NCBI RefSeq assembly: GCF_900112375.1
Contig: NZ_FOLS01000015.1
Span: forward strand, 1 to 64,000
Direction of reading: 5' to 3'
Source of the DNA: Pseudomonas citronellolis
Lineage (GTDB): Bacteria; Pseudomonadota; Gammaproteobacteria; Pseudomonadales; Pseudomonadaceae
DNA: 64,000 nt
Under the pieces are notes generated by a model, which had not been told where the DNA came from, made no database searches, and saw only the letters and a program-made list of their open reading frames with translations. Numbering within the stretch: position 1 is the first letter of the stretch; every line of letters begins with the position of its first letter. Positions 20,346 to 29,756 of this stretch are shown here, in pieces. Position numbers and translations under genes: made by a program.

Positions 20346-20374
20346 CCACTCTTCGGGCCACCCTGGAGCCCCCG

Positions 20375-21568
20375 ATGCAGGCAACCCCGCCCGGACTCTC
20401 CCGCGCCACCGCCTTCACCCTGGCCCTCTGCTGCGCCTTCTCGGTCGCCACCATCTACTACAACCAGGCCATGCTCTCGCTCATCGGCGACAGCTTCGCC
20501 CTCGGCACCGCCCAGGTCGGCCAGGTGGCCATGCTCACCCAGGTCGGCTATGCCGCCGGGCTGCTGCTGTTCGTGCCCCTGGGCGACCGCCTGGTGCGCC
20601 GCCGGCTGATCCTCGCGCTGCTGGTGGGCAACGCCCTGAGCCTGCTGGCCGCGGCCCTGGCGCCGAGCTTCGCCCTGCTGCTGGCGGCCAGCGCGCTGGT
20701 CGGCCTGTCGGCGGTGAGCGCGCAGGTGATCATCCCCGCGGCCACTTCGCTGGCCGCCAGCGAACAGCGCGGCTGGGCGCTGGGGTTGATGGTCAGCGGG
20801 CTGTCGGCCGGCGGCCTGCTGGCCAGGACGCTCAGTGGCGGCGTCAGCCACTGGCTGGGCTGGCGCGGCATGTTCCTGCTGGCGGCGCTGCTGGATGCCC
20901 TGCTGTTCGCCGCCATCCTGCTGCGCATGCCGCTCACCCGGCCCACCAGCGACCAGCCCTACCCGGCCCTGCTGCGTTCGATCCTCGGCCTGCTGCGCGA
21001 GCACCCGGCGCTGCGCTGGTCGTCGCTGGCCGGCGCCCTGACCTTCGCCGCCCTCAACGTGTTCTGGGGCTCCATGGCGGCGCTGCTGGCGCAGCCGCCC
21101 TACGGCTACTCCAGCGCCCAGGCCGGGCTGTTCGGGCTCTCGGCCATCGCCGGCATCCTCGCCGCCTCCTTCCTGGGCCGCCTCACCCAGCAGCACGGCA
21201 TGCGCCTGAGCTACCTGGGCGCCGGCGCGCTGCTGGCGACCTTCACCGGCCTCTACCTGGCCGGTCCCCTGGGCCTGTGGCTGCCGCTGCTGCTCGCCGC
21301 CACGCTGCTGGACATCGGCAACCGCGCCAACCAACTGGCCAACCAGGCCCGCGTGCTGGCCCTGGCGCCGGACGCGGTCAGCCGCCTGAACACCGCCTTC
21401 ATGGTCAGCTATTTCGCCGGCGGCGCGGCCGGCTCGGCCCTAGGCGCGATGGCCGCCGGGCATGCCGGCTGGCACGGCCTGGCCCTGGTCGGCGCGGGCT
21501 TCGCCCTGGCCGCGCTGCTGGCGGTGTGGCTGTTCGACCGGCGCAGGTACGCGGAACACGCTGGATGA
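20375..21568 (+). CDS. MFS transporter
   Basis: The 397-residue protein has twelve predicted membrane segments and the motif-A loop GDRLVRRR between helices 2 and 3, typical of the drug/sugar-efflux branches of the major facilitator superfamily. The ATG at 20375, preceded by GGAG, follows the DUF1652 gene closely. The substrate cannot be assigned. Confidence 0.9.
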   Translation: MQATPPGLSRATAFTLALCCAFSVATIYYNQAMLSLIGDSFALGTAQVGQVAMLTQVGYAAGLLLFVPLGDRLVRRRLILALLVGNALSLLAAALAPSFALLLAASALVGLSAVSAQVIIPAATSLAASEQRGWALGLMVSGLSAGGLLARTLSGGVSHWLGWRGMFLLAALLDALLFAAILLRMPLTRPTSDQPYPALLRSILGLLREHPALRWSSLAGALTFAALNVFWGSMAALLAQPPYGYSSAQAGLFGLSAIAGILAASFLGRLTQQHGMRLSYLGAGALLATFTGLYLAGPLGLWLPLLLAATLLDIGNRANQLANQARVLALAPDAVSRLNTAFMVSYFAGGAAGSALGAMAAGHAGWHGLALVGAGFALAALLAVWLFDRRRYAEHAG

Positions 21569-21652
21569 CCTCCGGTCGGCAAAAACAATAACGGCATTTA
21601 AATATGCTGAAATTGCCCTTGTAGTGTTATCGACCTGCAAGAGGCTACCGCC

Positions 21653-22294
21653 ATGAACGTCAGGACACTGCTTTTCCTCGGGCTCGCCGCACTCTGCGCC
21701 AGCACCGCCCTGCCCACCCAGGCCAACGCCGCCGCCGCGCCCGCCGCGGCCTCGGCGCTGGACACGCGCCTGGCCTTGCGCGACCTGTGGCTGGAACACA
21801 TCTTCTGGATCCGCGACTACGCGCAGGCCAACCAGGCCGGCGACAGCCGCCAGGCCAAGGTGGCCGGCGAACAGGTGGTGGCCAACGCCACGGCCATCGC
21901 CAACAGCATCGCCCCGCTGTATGGCCAGCCGGCCGCCGACCAGTTGCTGAAGCTGCTGGCCGGGCACTGGGGCGCGGTGAAGCACTACAGCGACGCCAGC
22001 GTGGCCAAGGACGCCAACGGCCGCAAGGCCGCGGTCAAGGACCTGCAGAGCAACGCCGGAGCCATCGCCCACTTCCTCGCCGGGGCCAACCCCAACCTGC
22101 CGGAGAACGGCCTGCGGGCCATGCTCGGCACCCACGGCGCCCAGCACATCGCCCAGATCGACCAACTGGCCGCCCACGACTACGCTGCCGAAGCCAGGAC
22201 CTGGGCAGCCATGCGCGGGCACATCCTGATGCTCTCCGACGCCCTGGCCAGCGCCCTGGTCAAGCAGTTCCCCGACAAGTTCGCAGCGAGGTAG
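21653..22294 (+). CDS. exported alpha-helical protein of unknown function
   Basis: The 213-residue protein begins with a Sec signal peptide (MNVRTLLFLGLAALCASTALPTQANA, predicted cleavage about residue 26). The remainder looks all-helical, with repeated aromatic/His-rich helices such as LWLEHIFWIRDYAQA, AGHWGAVKHY and THGAQHIAQIDQLAAHDYA. The spaced His residues could bind a metal or heme, but no known motif was recognised. It is followed four bases later by an HTH regulator, so the two probably form a small operon. Confidence 0.75.
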   Translation: MNVRTLLFLGLAALCASTALPTQANAAAAPAAASALDTRLALRDLWLEHIFWIRDYAQANQAGDSRQAKVAGEQVVANATAIANSIAPLYGQPAADQLLKLLAGHWGAVKHYSDASVAKDANGRKAAVKDLQSNAGAIAHFLAGANPNLPENGLRAMLGTHGAQHIAQIDQLAAHDYAAEARTWAAMRGHILMLSDALASALVKQFPDKFAAR

Positions 22295-22298
22295 GCGC

Positions 22299-22909
22299 AT
22301 GCTTCAGGGATTGGGCCGCACCCAGCAGGACCTGCTCAGCGCCCTGCTCTACCGCGCGCAGGGCATGAGCATCGACGAGCTGGCCGAGCAACTGGCGGTG
22401 ACGCGCACCGCCGTGCGCCAGCACCTGGCGGCGCTGGAGCGCGACGCCCTGGTCCTGCGCGGCCCGCTGCGCCCCACCGGGCGCCGCCCGGAGCAGCTGT
22501 ACCAGCTGAGCCCGCGCGGCCGCGAGCTGTTCCCGCGGCAGTACCAACTGCTGGCCGACCTGCTGATCGGCGAAGTGGCGCAACTCATCGGCCACGACGC
22601 CCTGGTAGCGCTGATGCGCAAGCTGGGCGAACGCATGGCCGCGGAACTGGAACAGGCCCCGGTGGACGAGGCCCGCATCGTCGAACACATGAACGCCGCC
22701 GGCTACGAGGCGCAACTGATCGCCCGCAGCGGCGGCGAACCGGAGATAATCGCGCACAACTGCGTGTTTCACCACCTGGCCAGCCGCCACCCGGAAGTCT
22801 GCGAACTCGACCTGGCTCTGCTCGGCCGCCTCGGCGGCGCCGTCGTCGAGCACCGCGAGTGCATGCTGCGCGGCGGCCAGGTCTGCCGCTTCCAGCTGCA
22901 ACGCGGCGA

Positions 22910-22913
<4 letters not shown>
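22299..22913 (+). CDS. winged-HTH regulator with C-terminal four-cysteine motif (SufR-like)
   Basis: This 204-residue protein has an N-terminal winged helix (MSIDELAEQLAVTRTAVRQHL) of the ArsR/DeoR type. Its C-terminal region carries four cysteines spaced C-x12-C-x19-C-x7-C. SufR-type regulators bind an Fe-S cluster with such a cysteine set, so this may sense iron-sulfur or redox/NO status. It follows an exported helical protein by four bases. Its stop overlaps the stop of the convergent sfnR gene by the palindrome CTAG. Confidence 0.78.
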
Positions 22914-23989
<1,076 letters not shown>

Positions 23990-24086
23990 GGCGGCAGGTC
24001 CTTTGGCAGGCAGTGGCCGGATAGTGCCTGAAAATTCTTATTACCAAAAAATCATAAATAGTCATTTCAATATTCCACTTTGCGAT

Positions 24087-24101
24087 TTGCTGCTCCAGCA
24101 G
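24087..24101. promoter_or_regulatory. candidate SfnR enhancer site upstream of the TonB receptor
   Basis: The sequence TTGCTGCTCCAGCAG fits TTGCTG-N3-CAGCAA with one mismatch. It lies about 115 bp upstream of the -24 element of the promoter at 24214. More CAGCAG/CAGCAA half-sites follow at 24104-24115. A perfect TTGCTG-N3-CAGCAA is found at 29597. Confidence 0.55.
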
Positions 24102-24213
24102 CACAGCAGCAGCAACGCCTGCTGCCAGCGCAGACTCGCCAGGGCGCCTCGGCGGCGCCGCCTTATTCAAATAAGGCCTTTTAAATCAATTATTTATATA
24201 GATTTTCAGTAAA

Positions 24214-24230
24214 CCGGTACGGTTGTTGCC
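24214..24230 (+). promoter_or_regulatory. sigma-54 (-24/-12) promoter for the TonB receptor gene
   Basis: CGGTACGGTTGTTGCC matches TGGCACG-N4-TTGC with two changes. The GG (24216-24217) and GC (24228-24229) are exactly 12 bases apart, as required. It lies about 140 bp before the receptor start codon. Confidence 0.7.
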
Positions 24231-24368
24231 CTACCCCAGATCGCGCCCCGTCGTTCGGGACGCAGCGGATGCCATGCGCGCCAGCCAACGGACGCACGCA
24301 CCGTCACTACGACAACGCAGCGCGACGCCGCTGCACGACGTCCGCACTGAATGCCATTGGGGAGCAAC

Positions 24369-26603
24369 ATGTTCAAACGCACCGCACTTTCCACCGCCGT
24401 CGCCCTGGTCCTGGGGGGCCTGCCAGCACTGACGGCGCTGGCCGATGAAACCGCCGCCTCCGGCAATGCCGAACAGGCTTCCGACGAAGGCGGCTCCACC
24501 CTGGCCAAGGTGGTGGTCACCGCGCAGAAGCGCGAGGAAACCGCCCAGGAAGTCCCGTCCTCGATCTCCGTGCTCAGCGGCGACAAGGTCCGCGACGACT
24601 CGCTGCAATCGGCCAACGAGGTCACCCGCTACATCCCCAACGCCTCCGCCGGCACCACCGAGGGCCATGGCCGGCCGCGCTGGTGGATCCGCGGCCTGGG
24701 CACCGGCGACCAGGGCGCCAATACCGTGAGCCCGGTGGGCATCTACGTCGACGACGTGTACATCGCCAACATCAGCGCCACCGGCTTCCCGCTGTTCGAC
24801 CAGGAGCGCGTCGAGGTGCTGCGCGGCCCGCAGGGCACCCTGTGGGGCAAGAACACCACCGCCGGGGCGATCAACTTCATCTCGCGCAAGCCCACCTTCG
24901 ACAAGTCCGGCTACTTCAAGGTGGCCGCCGGCAACTACGACGACCGCGTGGTGGAAGGCGCGATCAGCGACGCCCTGGTGGACGACCGCCTGGCCGCGCG
25001 CCTGTCCTTCCGCCACCAGGCCCGCGAGGGCTACAACGAGAACATCGCCGACAACCACGACCGCGGCGGCCTGGAGGACGACGCCGCGCGCCTGCAGTTC
25101 CTGGCGCGGATCAACGACGAACTGGAAGCCAACCTCAACCTGCACGCCCGCAGCTACCACGACACCGCCGGCTACAGCACGGTGAACTACGGCCTGCGCC
25201 CGGACGGCAGCAACCAGTTCGGCTACCGCATCGACCCCGAGCAGGGCAAGGTCAACTACAACGCCAAGTACCTGGTGCAGATCGACCAGGTGGGCAGCAA
25301 CCTCAACCTGAACTGGCAGCTTGGCGACCTGACGCTGACCTCCATCAGCGCCTTCGAGCACTTCAGCCGCGACGGCTTCAGCGACTCCGACAACACCCCG
25401 CTGGAGCTGCAGCGCAGCTACGCCTACGCCGACAGCCAGCAATGGTCGCAGGAGTTCCGCCTGGCCTCGCCGCGCGAGGACCGCCTGAACTGGGTGCTGG
25501 GCTTCCACTACTTCAACGAGGACCTGGACTCGCGCAACGCCAGCGCGGCGCTGGATAACCCGTACGTCCAGCGCTACTACAACAACCTCATCTACAGCCA
25601 GGGCACCGAGAGCTACGCGCTGTTCGGCAGCAGCACCTTCCGCTTCACCGACGACTTCAGCGTCACCGCCGGCCTGCGCTGGACCCGCGAGACCAAGGAC
25701 ATCGACCTGCACCGCCTGCAGAACCAGGGCCAGGCCAGCTTCGCCGGCGGCGACTGGTGGAAGCCGGGCAGCGTGACCACGCCGCTGGTGGTCAACGCCG
25801 TGCAGGACGAGCGCAACACCTGGAGCGACTGGACCTACGACCTGACGCCCGAATACCGCCTCTCCGACAACGCCCGGGTGTACTTCCGCTATGCCTATGG
25901 CTTCCGCTCAGGCGGCTACAACACCGGCGCCACCAGCCAGGCCACGGTGGCCACGGTGGACCCGGAATACCTGACCGCCTACGAGCTGGGCCTGAAGTCG
26001 GAATGGCTGGACGGCCGCCTCAACGCCAACGCCGCGCTCTTCTACTACGACTACGAGGACATCCAGCTGAACATCGTCAGCGCGGTGAACAACCAGACCG
26101 TCTCGCGCCTGGCCAACGGCGCCCAGGGCGAGGCCTACGGCGCCGAGTTCGAGCTGGAGGCCATCCCGCTGCAGAACCTGCACCTGAACTTCGCCCTCGG
26201 CCTGCTGCACACCGAGTTCACCGACTACACCTCCGGCAGCAGCGACTACTCGGGCAACAAGTTCGTCCGCGCGCCCAACGTCTCGGCGGTGATCGGCGCC
26301 GACTACCGCATCCCGCTGAACGTCGGCGGCGCACTGATCCTCGGCACCGACTGGAACACCCGCAGCCGCCAGTACTTCTTCTCCAACGACCAGAGCCAGA
26401 ACATGCGCAGTGGCGGCTACACCCTCGGCAATGCGCGGGTCACCTACGAGCTGCCCGGCGAGACCACGCGGGTCACCGCCTACGTCAACAACCTGACCGA
26501 CAAGGAATACCGCAACCACACCCTGCCGGGCGGCTTCCAGAGCGCCGGGGTGATGTTCGGCGACCCGCGCACCTTCGGCGTCTCCGTCACCACCGACTTC
26601 TGA
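24369..26603 (+). CDS. TonB-dependent outer-membrane receptor
   Basis: The 744-residue protein has a signal peptide ending near ALADETAA, then a plug domain (TAQEVPSSISVLSGDKV; later ERVEVLRGPQGTLWGKNTTAGAINFI). A 22-strand type barrel follows, finishing with VSVTTDF. Such receptors import scarce substrates with TonB energy. It follows a sigma-54 promoter, is followed by an ABC binding protein, and lies next to sfnR. The likely cargo is therefore a sulfonate, sulfate ester or related organosulfur compound, as for SftP-type receptors; this is inference. GGAG lies four bases before the ATG at 24369. Confidence 0.92.
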   Translation: MFKRTALSTAVALVLGGLPALTALADETAASGNAEQASDEGGSTLAKVVVTAQKREETAQEVPSSISVLSGDKVRDDSLQSANEVTRYIPNASAGTTEGHGRPRWWIRGLGTGDQGANTVSPVGIYVDDVYIANISATGFPLFDQERVEVLRGPQGTLWGKNTTAGAINFISRKPTFDKSGYFKVAAGNYDDRVVEGAISDALVDDRLAARLSFRHQAREGYNENIADNHDRGGLEDDAARLQFLARINDELEANLNLHARSYHDTAGYSTVNYGLRPDGSNQFGYRIDPEQGKVNYNAKYLVQIDQVGSNLNLNWQLGDLTLTSISAFEHFSRDGFSDSDNTPLELQRSYAYADSQQWSQEFRLASPREDRLNWVLGFHYFNEDLDSRNASAALDNPYVQRYYNNLIYSQGTESYALFGSSTFRFTDDFSVTAGLRWTRETKDIDLHRLQNQGQASFAGGDWWKPGSVTTPLVVNAVQDERNTWSDWTYDLTPEYRLSDNARVYFRYAYGFRSGGYNTGATSQATVATVDPEYLTAYELGLKSEWLDGRLNANAALFYYDYEDIQLNIVSAVNNQTVSRLANGAQGEAYGAEFELEAIPLQNLHLNFALGLLHTEFTDYTSGSSDYSGNKFVRAPNVSAVIGADYRIPLNVGGALILGTDWNTRSRQYFFSNDQSQNMRSGGYTLGNARVTYELPGETTRVTAYVNNLTDKEYRNHTLPGGFQSAGVMFGDPRTFGVSVTTDF

Positions 26604-26610
26604 CCTGCCC

Positions 26611-26632
26611 GCCCGCGGCGCCGGCCGCGGGC
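26611..26632 (+). other. intercistronic hairpin
   Basis: Arms GCCCGCGG and CCGCGGGC flank CGCCGG between the TonB receptor and the binding-protein gene. It has no U tract, so it may attenuate or stabilise the mRNA rather than end transcription. Confidence 0.5.
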
Positions 26633-26650
26633 CCCTTCGAGGAGAGCACC

Positions 26651-27730
26651 ATGCACGTCCCTTCCCTATCCCGGCTGCTGCGGCGCCTGCTGCTGGTCCC
26701 CGCCGCCCTCCTGGCCAGCCAGGCTCCGGCCGCCGAGGCGCCGCAGAGCATCCGTATCGCCACCGTCGCCTACGCCAACGCCGGCAAGGTCACCTTCAAC
26801 GGCCCGGCCTACGTCATGGACCGCGACAAGTGGCTCGAGCAGGAACTGGCCAGGCGCGGCGTCAAGCTGGAATGGGTACCGGCGGCCACCGCCTCGGTGG
26901 GCACCTTCGTCAACGAGGAATTCGCCAACCAGCGCATCGACTTCGCCTTCTACGGCGACCTGCCCTCGATCATCGCCAACGCCTCCGGCGTCGCCACCCG
27001 GCTGATCGTCCCCGGCGGCAGCGGCAACAATGTCTACCTGGTGGTGCCGCCGGGCTCGCCGGCGAAATCCATCGCCGACCTCAAGGGCAAGCGCATCGCG
27101 CTGCACCGCGGCCGCCCCTGGGAGCTATCCTTCGCCAAGCTGCTGGAGGCCAACCACCTGGGCTTCGACGACTTCCGCATCTTCAACCTCAACCCCCAGG
27201 CCGGCGCCGCCGCCCTCAGCGCCGGCCGCGTCGATGCCTTCTTCACCCTCAGCGACGCCTACCTGCTGGAAGACAAACAGGTGGGCCGCATCATCTGGTC
27301 CAGCAAGCAGGCGCCGGCCGACTGGAAGATGCGCGCCGAACTCTGGGGCGCCCGCGACTTCGTCGCCCAGCAGCCGGAGCTGACGCAGTTGGTGGTGAAC
27401 GCCTACCTGCAGGCCGCCCACTGGACCGCCCAGGAAGCCAACAAGGACACCTACCAGGGCTACCAGGCGCAATCCGGCCAGCCGCTGAGCGTGCTGCAGC
27501 GCGAGGCCGAGGGCGAGCCCTGGGCGCAGCACTTCAGCCCGCTGTACGACCAGTCCCTGCGCCAGCACTATGCCGACGCCATCGCCTACAGCCTCAAGGC
27601 CCGGCTGATCCGCAACGAGGTGAAGGTGGAGGAACTGCTGGAGCCGAAGTTCGTGGAGCGCGGGTTGGAAGAGCTGAAGTTGCAGGGTTACTGGAAGGAT
27701 GATTCGGCGAGTGTGGCCGGGCGGCCGTGA
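26651..27730 (+). CDS. periplasmic binding protein for sulfonate/sulfate-ester ABC uptake
   Basis: The 359-residue protein has a signal peptide (LLLVPAALLASQAPAAEA) and the SsuA/TauA/AtsR-type fold: RIATVAYANAGKV near the start, FAFYGDLPSIIANASG and GSGNNVYLVVPPGSPAKSIADLKGKRIALHRG, then AGRVDAFFTLSDAYLLED. It should capture an organosulfur ligand and hand it to inner-membrane permeases. The nearest matching permeases and ATPase are 6.5 kb downstream (34290-36618), in a separate sigma-54 transcription unit. GGAG precedes the ATG. Confidence 0.85.
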   Translation: MHVPSLSRLLRRLLLVPAALLASQAPAAEAPQSIRIATVAYANAGKVTFNGPAYVMDRDKWLEQELARRGVKLEWVPAATASVGTFVNEEFANQRIDFAFYGDLPSIIANASGVATRLIVPGGSGNNVYLVVPPGSPAKSIADLKGKRIALHRGRPWELSFAKLLEANHLGFDDFRIFNLNPQAGAAALSAGRVDAFFTLSDAYLLEDKQVGRIIWSSKQAPADWKMRAELWGARDFVAQQPELTQLVVNAYLQAAHWTAQEANKDTYQGYQAQSGQPLSVLQREAEGEPWAQHFSPLYDQSLRQHYADAIAYSLKARLIRNEVKVEELLEPKFVERGLEELKLQGYWKDDSASVAGRP

Positions 27731-27780
27731 CTGGTCGCGAGGGGTGTTTCCCTGTCACGCATGGTGCATGAGGTTACCTC

Positions 27781-27835
27781 CGCCCCCTCTCCCCAGCCCT
27801 CTCCCTGAAGGGAGAGGGCTGGGGAGAGGGGGCGG
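27781..27835. repeat. long perfect hairpin built on the CTCTCCC repeat
   Basis: Arms of about 26 bases beginning CGCCCCCTCTCCCCAGCCC, with a GAA loop, form a near-perfect hairpin in the gap between the binding-protein gene and hicA. It is the longest copy of the dispersed CTCTCCC element in this window and may block read-through. Confidence 0.75.
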
Positions 27836-27975
27836 TATCGAACCCACACACCTCCATCCCAGTGAGCACCTCCGCGCCAATCTGAGCCATCGACGCCAGG
27901 GCAAACCGCAAGCGCTTGTTCGCCTACGCGCCCGGCCGCTTCCTACGGTGCTCCACGACCTCTCCGGCATGAACT

Positions 27976-27994
27976 GCTATCATTCGACGATAGC
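27976..27994. promoter_or_regulatory. candidate HicB operator
   Basis: The inverted repeat GCTATC-N7-GATAGC lies nine bases ahead of the hicA start codon. HicB-type antitoxins repress their own operon through such palindromes, so this is the likely operator. Confidence 0.55.
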
Positions 27995-28003
27995 ATTCGC
28001 CGA

Positions 28004-28258
28004 ATGAAGAGCTGTCACGCCAAGACACTGGAAGCCCTCTTTCGCACGCCCACGAGTGCGTCGCTGGCCTTCGCCGACATCGAAGCGCTGGTCCTCCACC
28101 TGGGGGGTGAAGTTCAGGAGCGCGAAGGTTCGAGGGTGAGGCTGGCCCTGGATGGCTGTATCTGGCGATGCCATCGTCCCCACCCGGGCAAGGAGGCGAA
28201 GAAGTACCAAGTCGAAGAGGCCCGCGAATTTCTTCGCCGGGCCGGAGTTGAGCCATGA
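28004..28258 (+). CDS. hicA: HicA-family mRNA interferase toxin
   Basis: HicA toxins cleave mRNA using a conserved histidine within a dsRBD-like fold. The 84-residue protein matches the longer HicA form: KTLEALFRTPTSASLAFADIEALVLHLGGEVQEREGSRVRL, then the active-site-type RCHRPHP, and a C-terminal helix EEAREFLRRAGV. It is followed by hicB with an ATGA overlap. The pair is inserted between organosulfur genes. Confidence 0.85.
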   Translation: MKSCHAKTLEALFRTPTSASLAFADIEALVLHLGGEVQEREGSRVRLALDGCIWRCHRPHPGKEAKKYQVEEAREFLRRAGVEP

Positions 28259-28596
28259 ATTGCATGACCTACAAAGGCTACACGGCACGTGTCGAATTCG
28301 ACGACCGCGACGACATCTTCGTCGGCCGCCTGCTCGGTGTCCGTGACATCATCAGCTTCCATGCCGACAGCGTGGCCGAGTTGCACACGGCCTTTCACGC
28401 AGCCGTCGAGGATTACCTGGCCGACTGTGCCGAACGGGGCGTGACGCCGGAGAAGCCGGCCTCGGGAAAGGTCATGCTGCGTATCCGCCCCGAGGTCCAC
28501 GCCGCCGCCAGCCTCGCCGCACAGGCCGAAGGCAAGAGCCTCAACCAATGGGCAGAGAGCGTCTTCGAACGGGCGGCGAGCAAACGCGCCGGTTGA
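28255..28596 (+). CDS. hicB: HicB-family antitoxin
   Basis: The 113-residue antitoxin has the partly degenerate RNase-H-like N domain of HicB (YKGYTARVEFDDRDDIFVGRLLG, then FHADSVAELHTAFHAAVEDYL). Its C-terminal DNA-binding domain is of the ribbon-helix-helix type (GKVMLRIRPEVHAAASLAAQAEGKS as the core region). It overlaps hicA by four bases and should both neutralise HicA and repress the operon. Confidence 0.9.
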   Translation: MNCMTYKGYTARVEFDDRDDIFVGRLLGVRDIISFHADSVAELHTAFHAAVEDYLADCAERGVTPEKPASGKVMLRIRPEVHAAASLAAQAEGKSLNQWAESVFERAASKRAG

Positions 28597-28640
28597 TCCG
28601 GTCGCAAGCCGCGTATCGCTTCCAGACCGTACAAGTACAA

Positions 28641-28665
28641 GAAAGCCCTCGTTCGAGGGCTTCTT
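28641..28665. terminator. bidirectional terminator between hicB and the aldolase gene
   Basis: Arms AAGCCCTCG and CGAGGGCTT flank a TT loop between the convergent hicB and class II aldolase genes. T-rich and A-rich edges lie on both sides. Confidence 0.75.
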
Positions 28666-28682
28666 GCCGAACAGGCCTAAGC

Positions 28683-29417
28683 TCAGGCCACCGCTTCCAA
28701 CAACTTCTGCCCCTCCGTCCACAGCCCGGTCATCTTCCATTGCTGTTCCAGCACCCCGGGGCCGAACTCCTTGGAGCCGCCGAACTGCTCGGCCAGGCCC
28801 TGGAAGTAGGCGCCCTCCTCGATCAGCAGGATCAGCTTCGACACCTGCAGCAGGTCCGCGCCCCAGAAGGTCGCGCCGCCGTTGGCCTCGAGGATCGCCG
28901 GGGTGTGCGGATTCTGTTCGATGCGCTCGACGATGAAGGCGTGCTCGGGCTGGCGGCGGTCGATGTAGATCGGCAGCTCGCGGGCCAGGGTCACGCGCTG
29001 GGACGCCGCGTAGCGGATCGGCAGCACCCGGTGGGCACTGGCCCAGCCGCCCAGGTAGGGGGTGTGCACGTGGATCACCACGTTCACCTCCGCGCGCTTC
29101 TGGAAGATGCCGGCGTAGCGCTGGCCGTTGCCGCCGGCCTTGCGCCCGCTCAGCGGCGAGGCGCCCTCGGCGGTTTCGTCCAGCACCACCTCGCCGGCGT
29201 AGCTGGCGACCACGGCGCGGATGCCCTGGTCGTCGGCCCAGGGGCTGGGGGCATGCAGGGCGATCACCAGGTCGCTGTCGGGCACGCGGATGTAGGCCTG
29301 GTAGGTGTTGGTCGCGGTCAGGGTGCGGGTGTCGCGGAGTACGCGGAAGGCCTTGGCGAAATCGCGCCGGGCCTGGTCCAGCTGGGCGAGCAGCGCCGGG
29401 GTGAGTCGGTTGGTCAT
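28683..29417 (-). CDS. class II aldolase/adducin-family protein
   Basis: The 244-residue protein belongs to the zinc-dependent class II aldolase family, whose members cleave or epimerise sugar phosphates or decarboxylate hydroxy acids. The metal-binding HVH pair appears in VVIHVHTPYLGGW, with a further His in QPEHAFI, and NTYQAYIRVP precedes them. AGGA precedes ATG 29417. It diverges from the flavin monooxygenase operon and has its own sigma-54-type promoter sharing the palindrome cluster at 29574-29611. It may therefore process the carbon skeleton freed by desulfurisation; the substrate is unknown. Confidence 0.83.
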   Translation of the reverse strand: MTNRLTPALLAQLDQARRDFAKAFRVLRDTRTLTATNTYQAYIRVPDSDLVIALHAPSPWADDQGIRAVVASYAGEVVLDETAEGASPLSGRKAGGNGQRYAGIFQKRAEVNVVIHVHTPYLGGWASAHRVLPIRYAASQRVTLARELPIYIDRRQPEHAFIVERIEQNPHTPAILEANGGATFWGADLLQVSKLILLIEEGAYFQGLAEQFGGSKEFGPGVLEQQWKMTGLWTEGQKLLEAVA

Positions 29418-29474
29418 GGTGCAATTCCTCTGTGGTGAGCATCGAGCCTCGGAAAGTCGGGCTGCAAGCGCTCC

Positions 29475-29490
29475 AGCAGGACTTGTGCCA
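29475..29490 (-). promoter_or_regulatory. sigma-54 (-24/-12) promoter for the aldolase gene
   Basis: On the minus strand TGGCACAAGTCCTGCT matches the -24 TGGCAC exactly. It has CTGC at -12, with GG and GC 12 bases apart. It lies about 60 bp before the aldolase start codon. Confidence 0.7.
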
Positions 29491-29573
29491 GCCTGAATAC
29501 CCATTACGAATCAACAGGTTGCGCACTAAAGACCAAACGAAGGCGGCCGGCGCGAGTCAACCTGCTGCGGCCT

Positions 29574-29588
29574 CAGCAACGATTGCTG
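29574..29588. promoter_or_regulatory. CAGCAA-N3-TTGCTG palindrome, candidate enhancer site
   Basis: CAGCAACGATTGCTG is a perfect palindrome built from the same half-sites as the element at 29597, in the opposite order. Both lie between divergent sigma-54-type promoters at 29475 and 29675. Confidence 0.5.
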
Positions 29589-29596
29589 GCGGAGTG

Positions 29597-29611
29597 TTGC
29601 TGGATCAGCAA
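29597..29611. promoter_or_regulatory. TTGCTG-N3-CAGCAA palindrome, candidate SfnR enhancer site
   Basis: TTGCTGGATCAGCAA is a perfect palindrome 65-80 bp upstream of the monooxygenase -24 element and about 110 bp upstream of the aldolase promoter. It matches the site at 24087 in sequence and spacing. Binding by the neighbouring SfnR-like activator is inferred. Confidence 0.6.
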
Positions 29612-29674
29612 TCGCAGCCGCCAGGACACCTGGGATATCGCCGAAAGCCTTGCGCCACGGGGCCTCCAGGCTTT

Positions 29675-29690
29675 CGGCACAGGCCTTGCT
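29675..29690 (+). promoter_or_regulatory. sigma-54 (-24/-12) promoter for the monooxygenase operon
   Basis: CGGCACAGGCCTTGCT matches TGGCAC-N5-TTGCT with a single change. GG (29676-29677) and GC (29688-29689) are 12 bases apart. It lies 66 bp before the start of the SsuD-like gene and is the best -24/-12 sequence seen here. Confidence 0.78.
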
Positions 29691-29756
29691 CCAGTACCGG
29701 CAACCCCGAGCGCATGGCGCTGAGGCCACCTTCCACGCAGCCACTGGAGCACAAGC

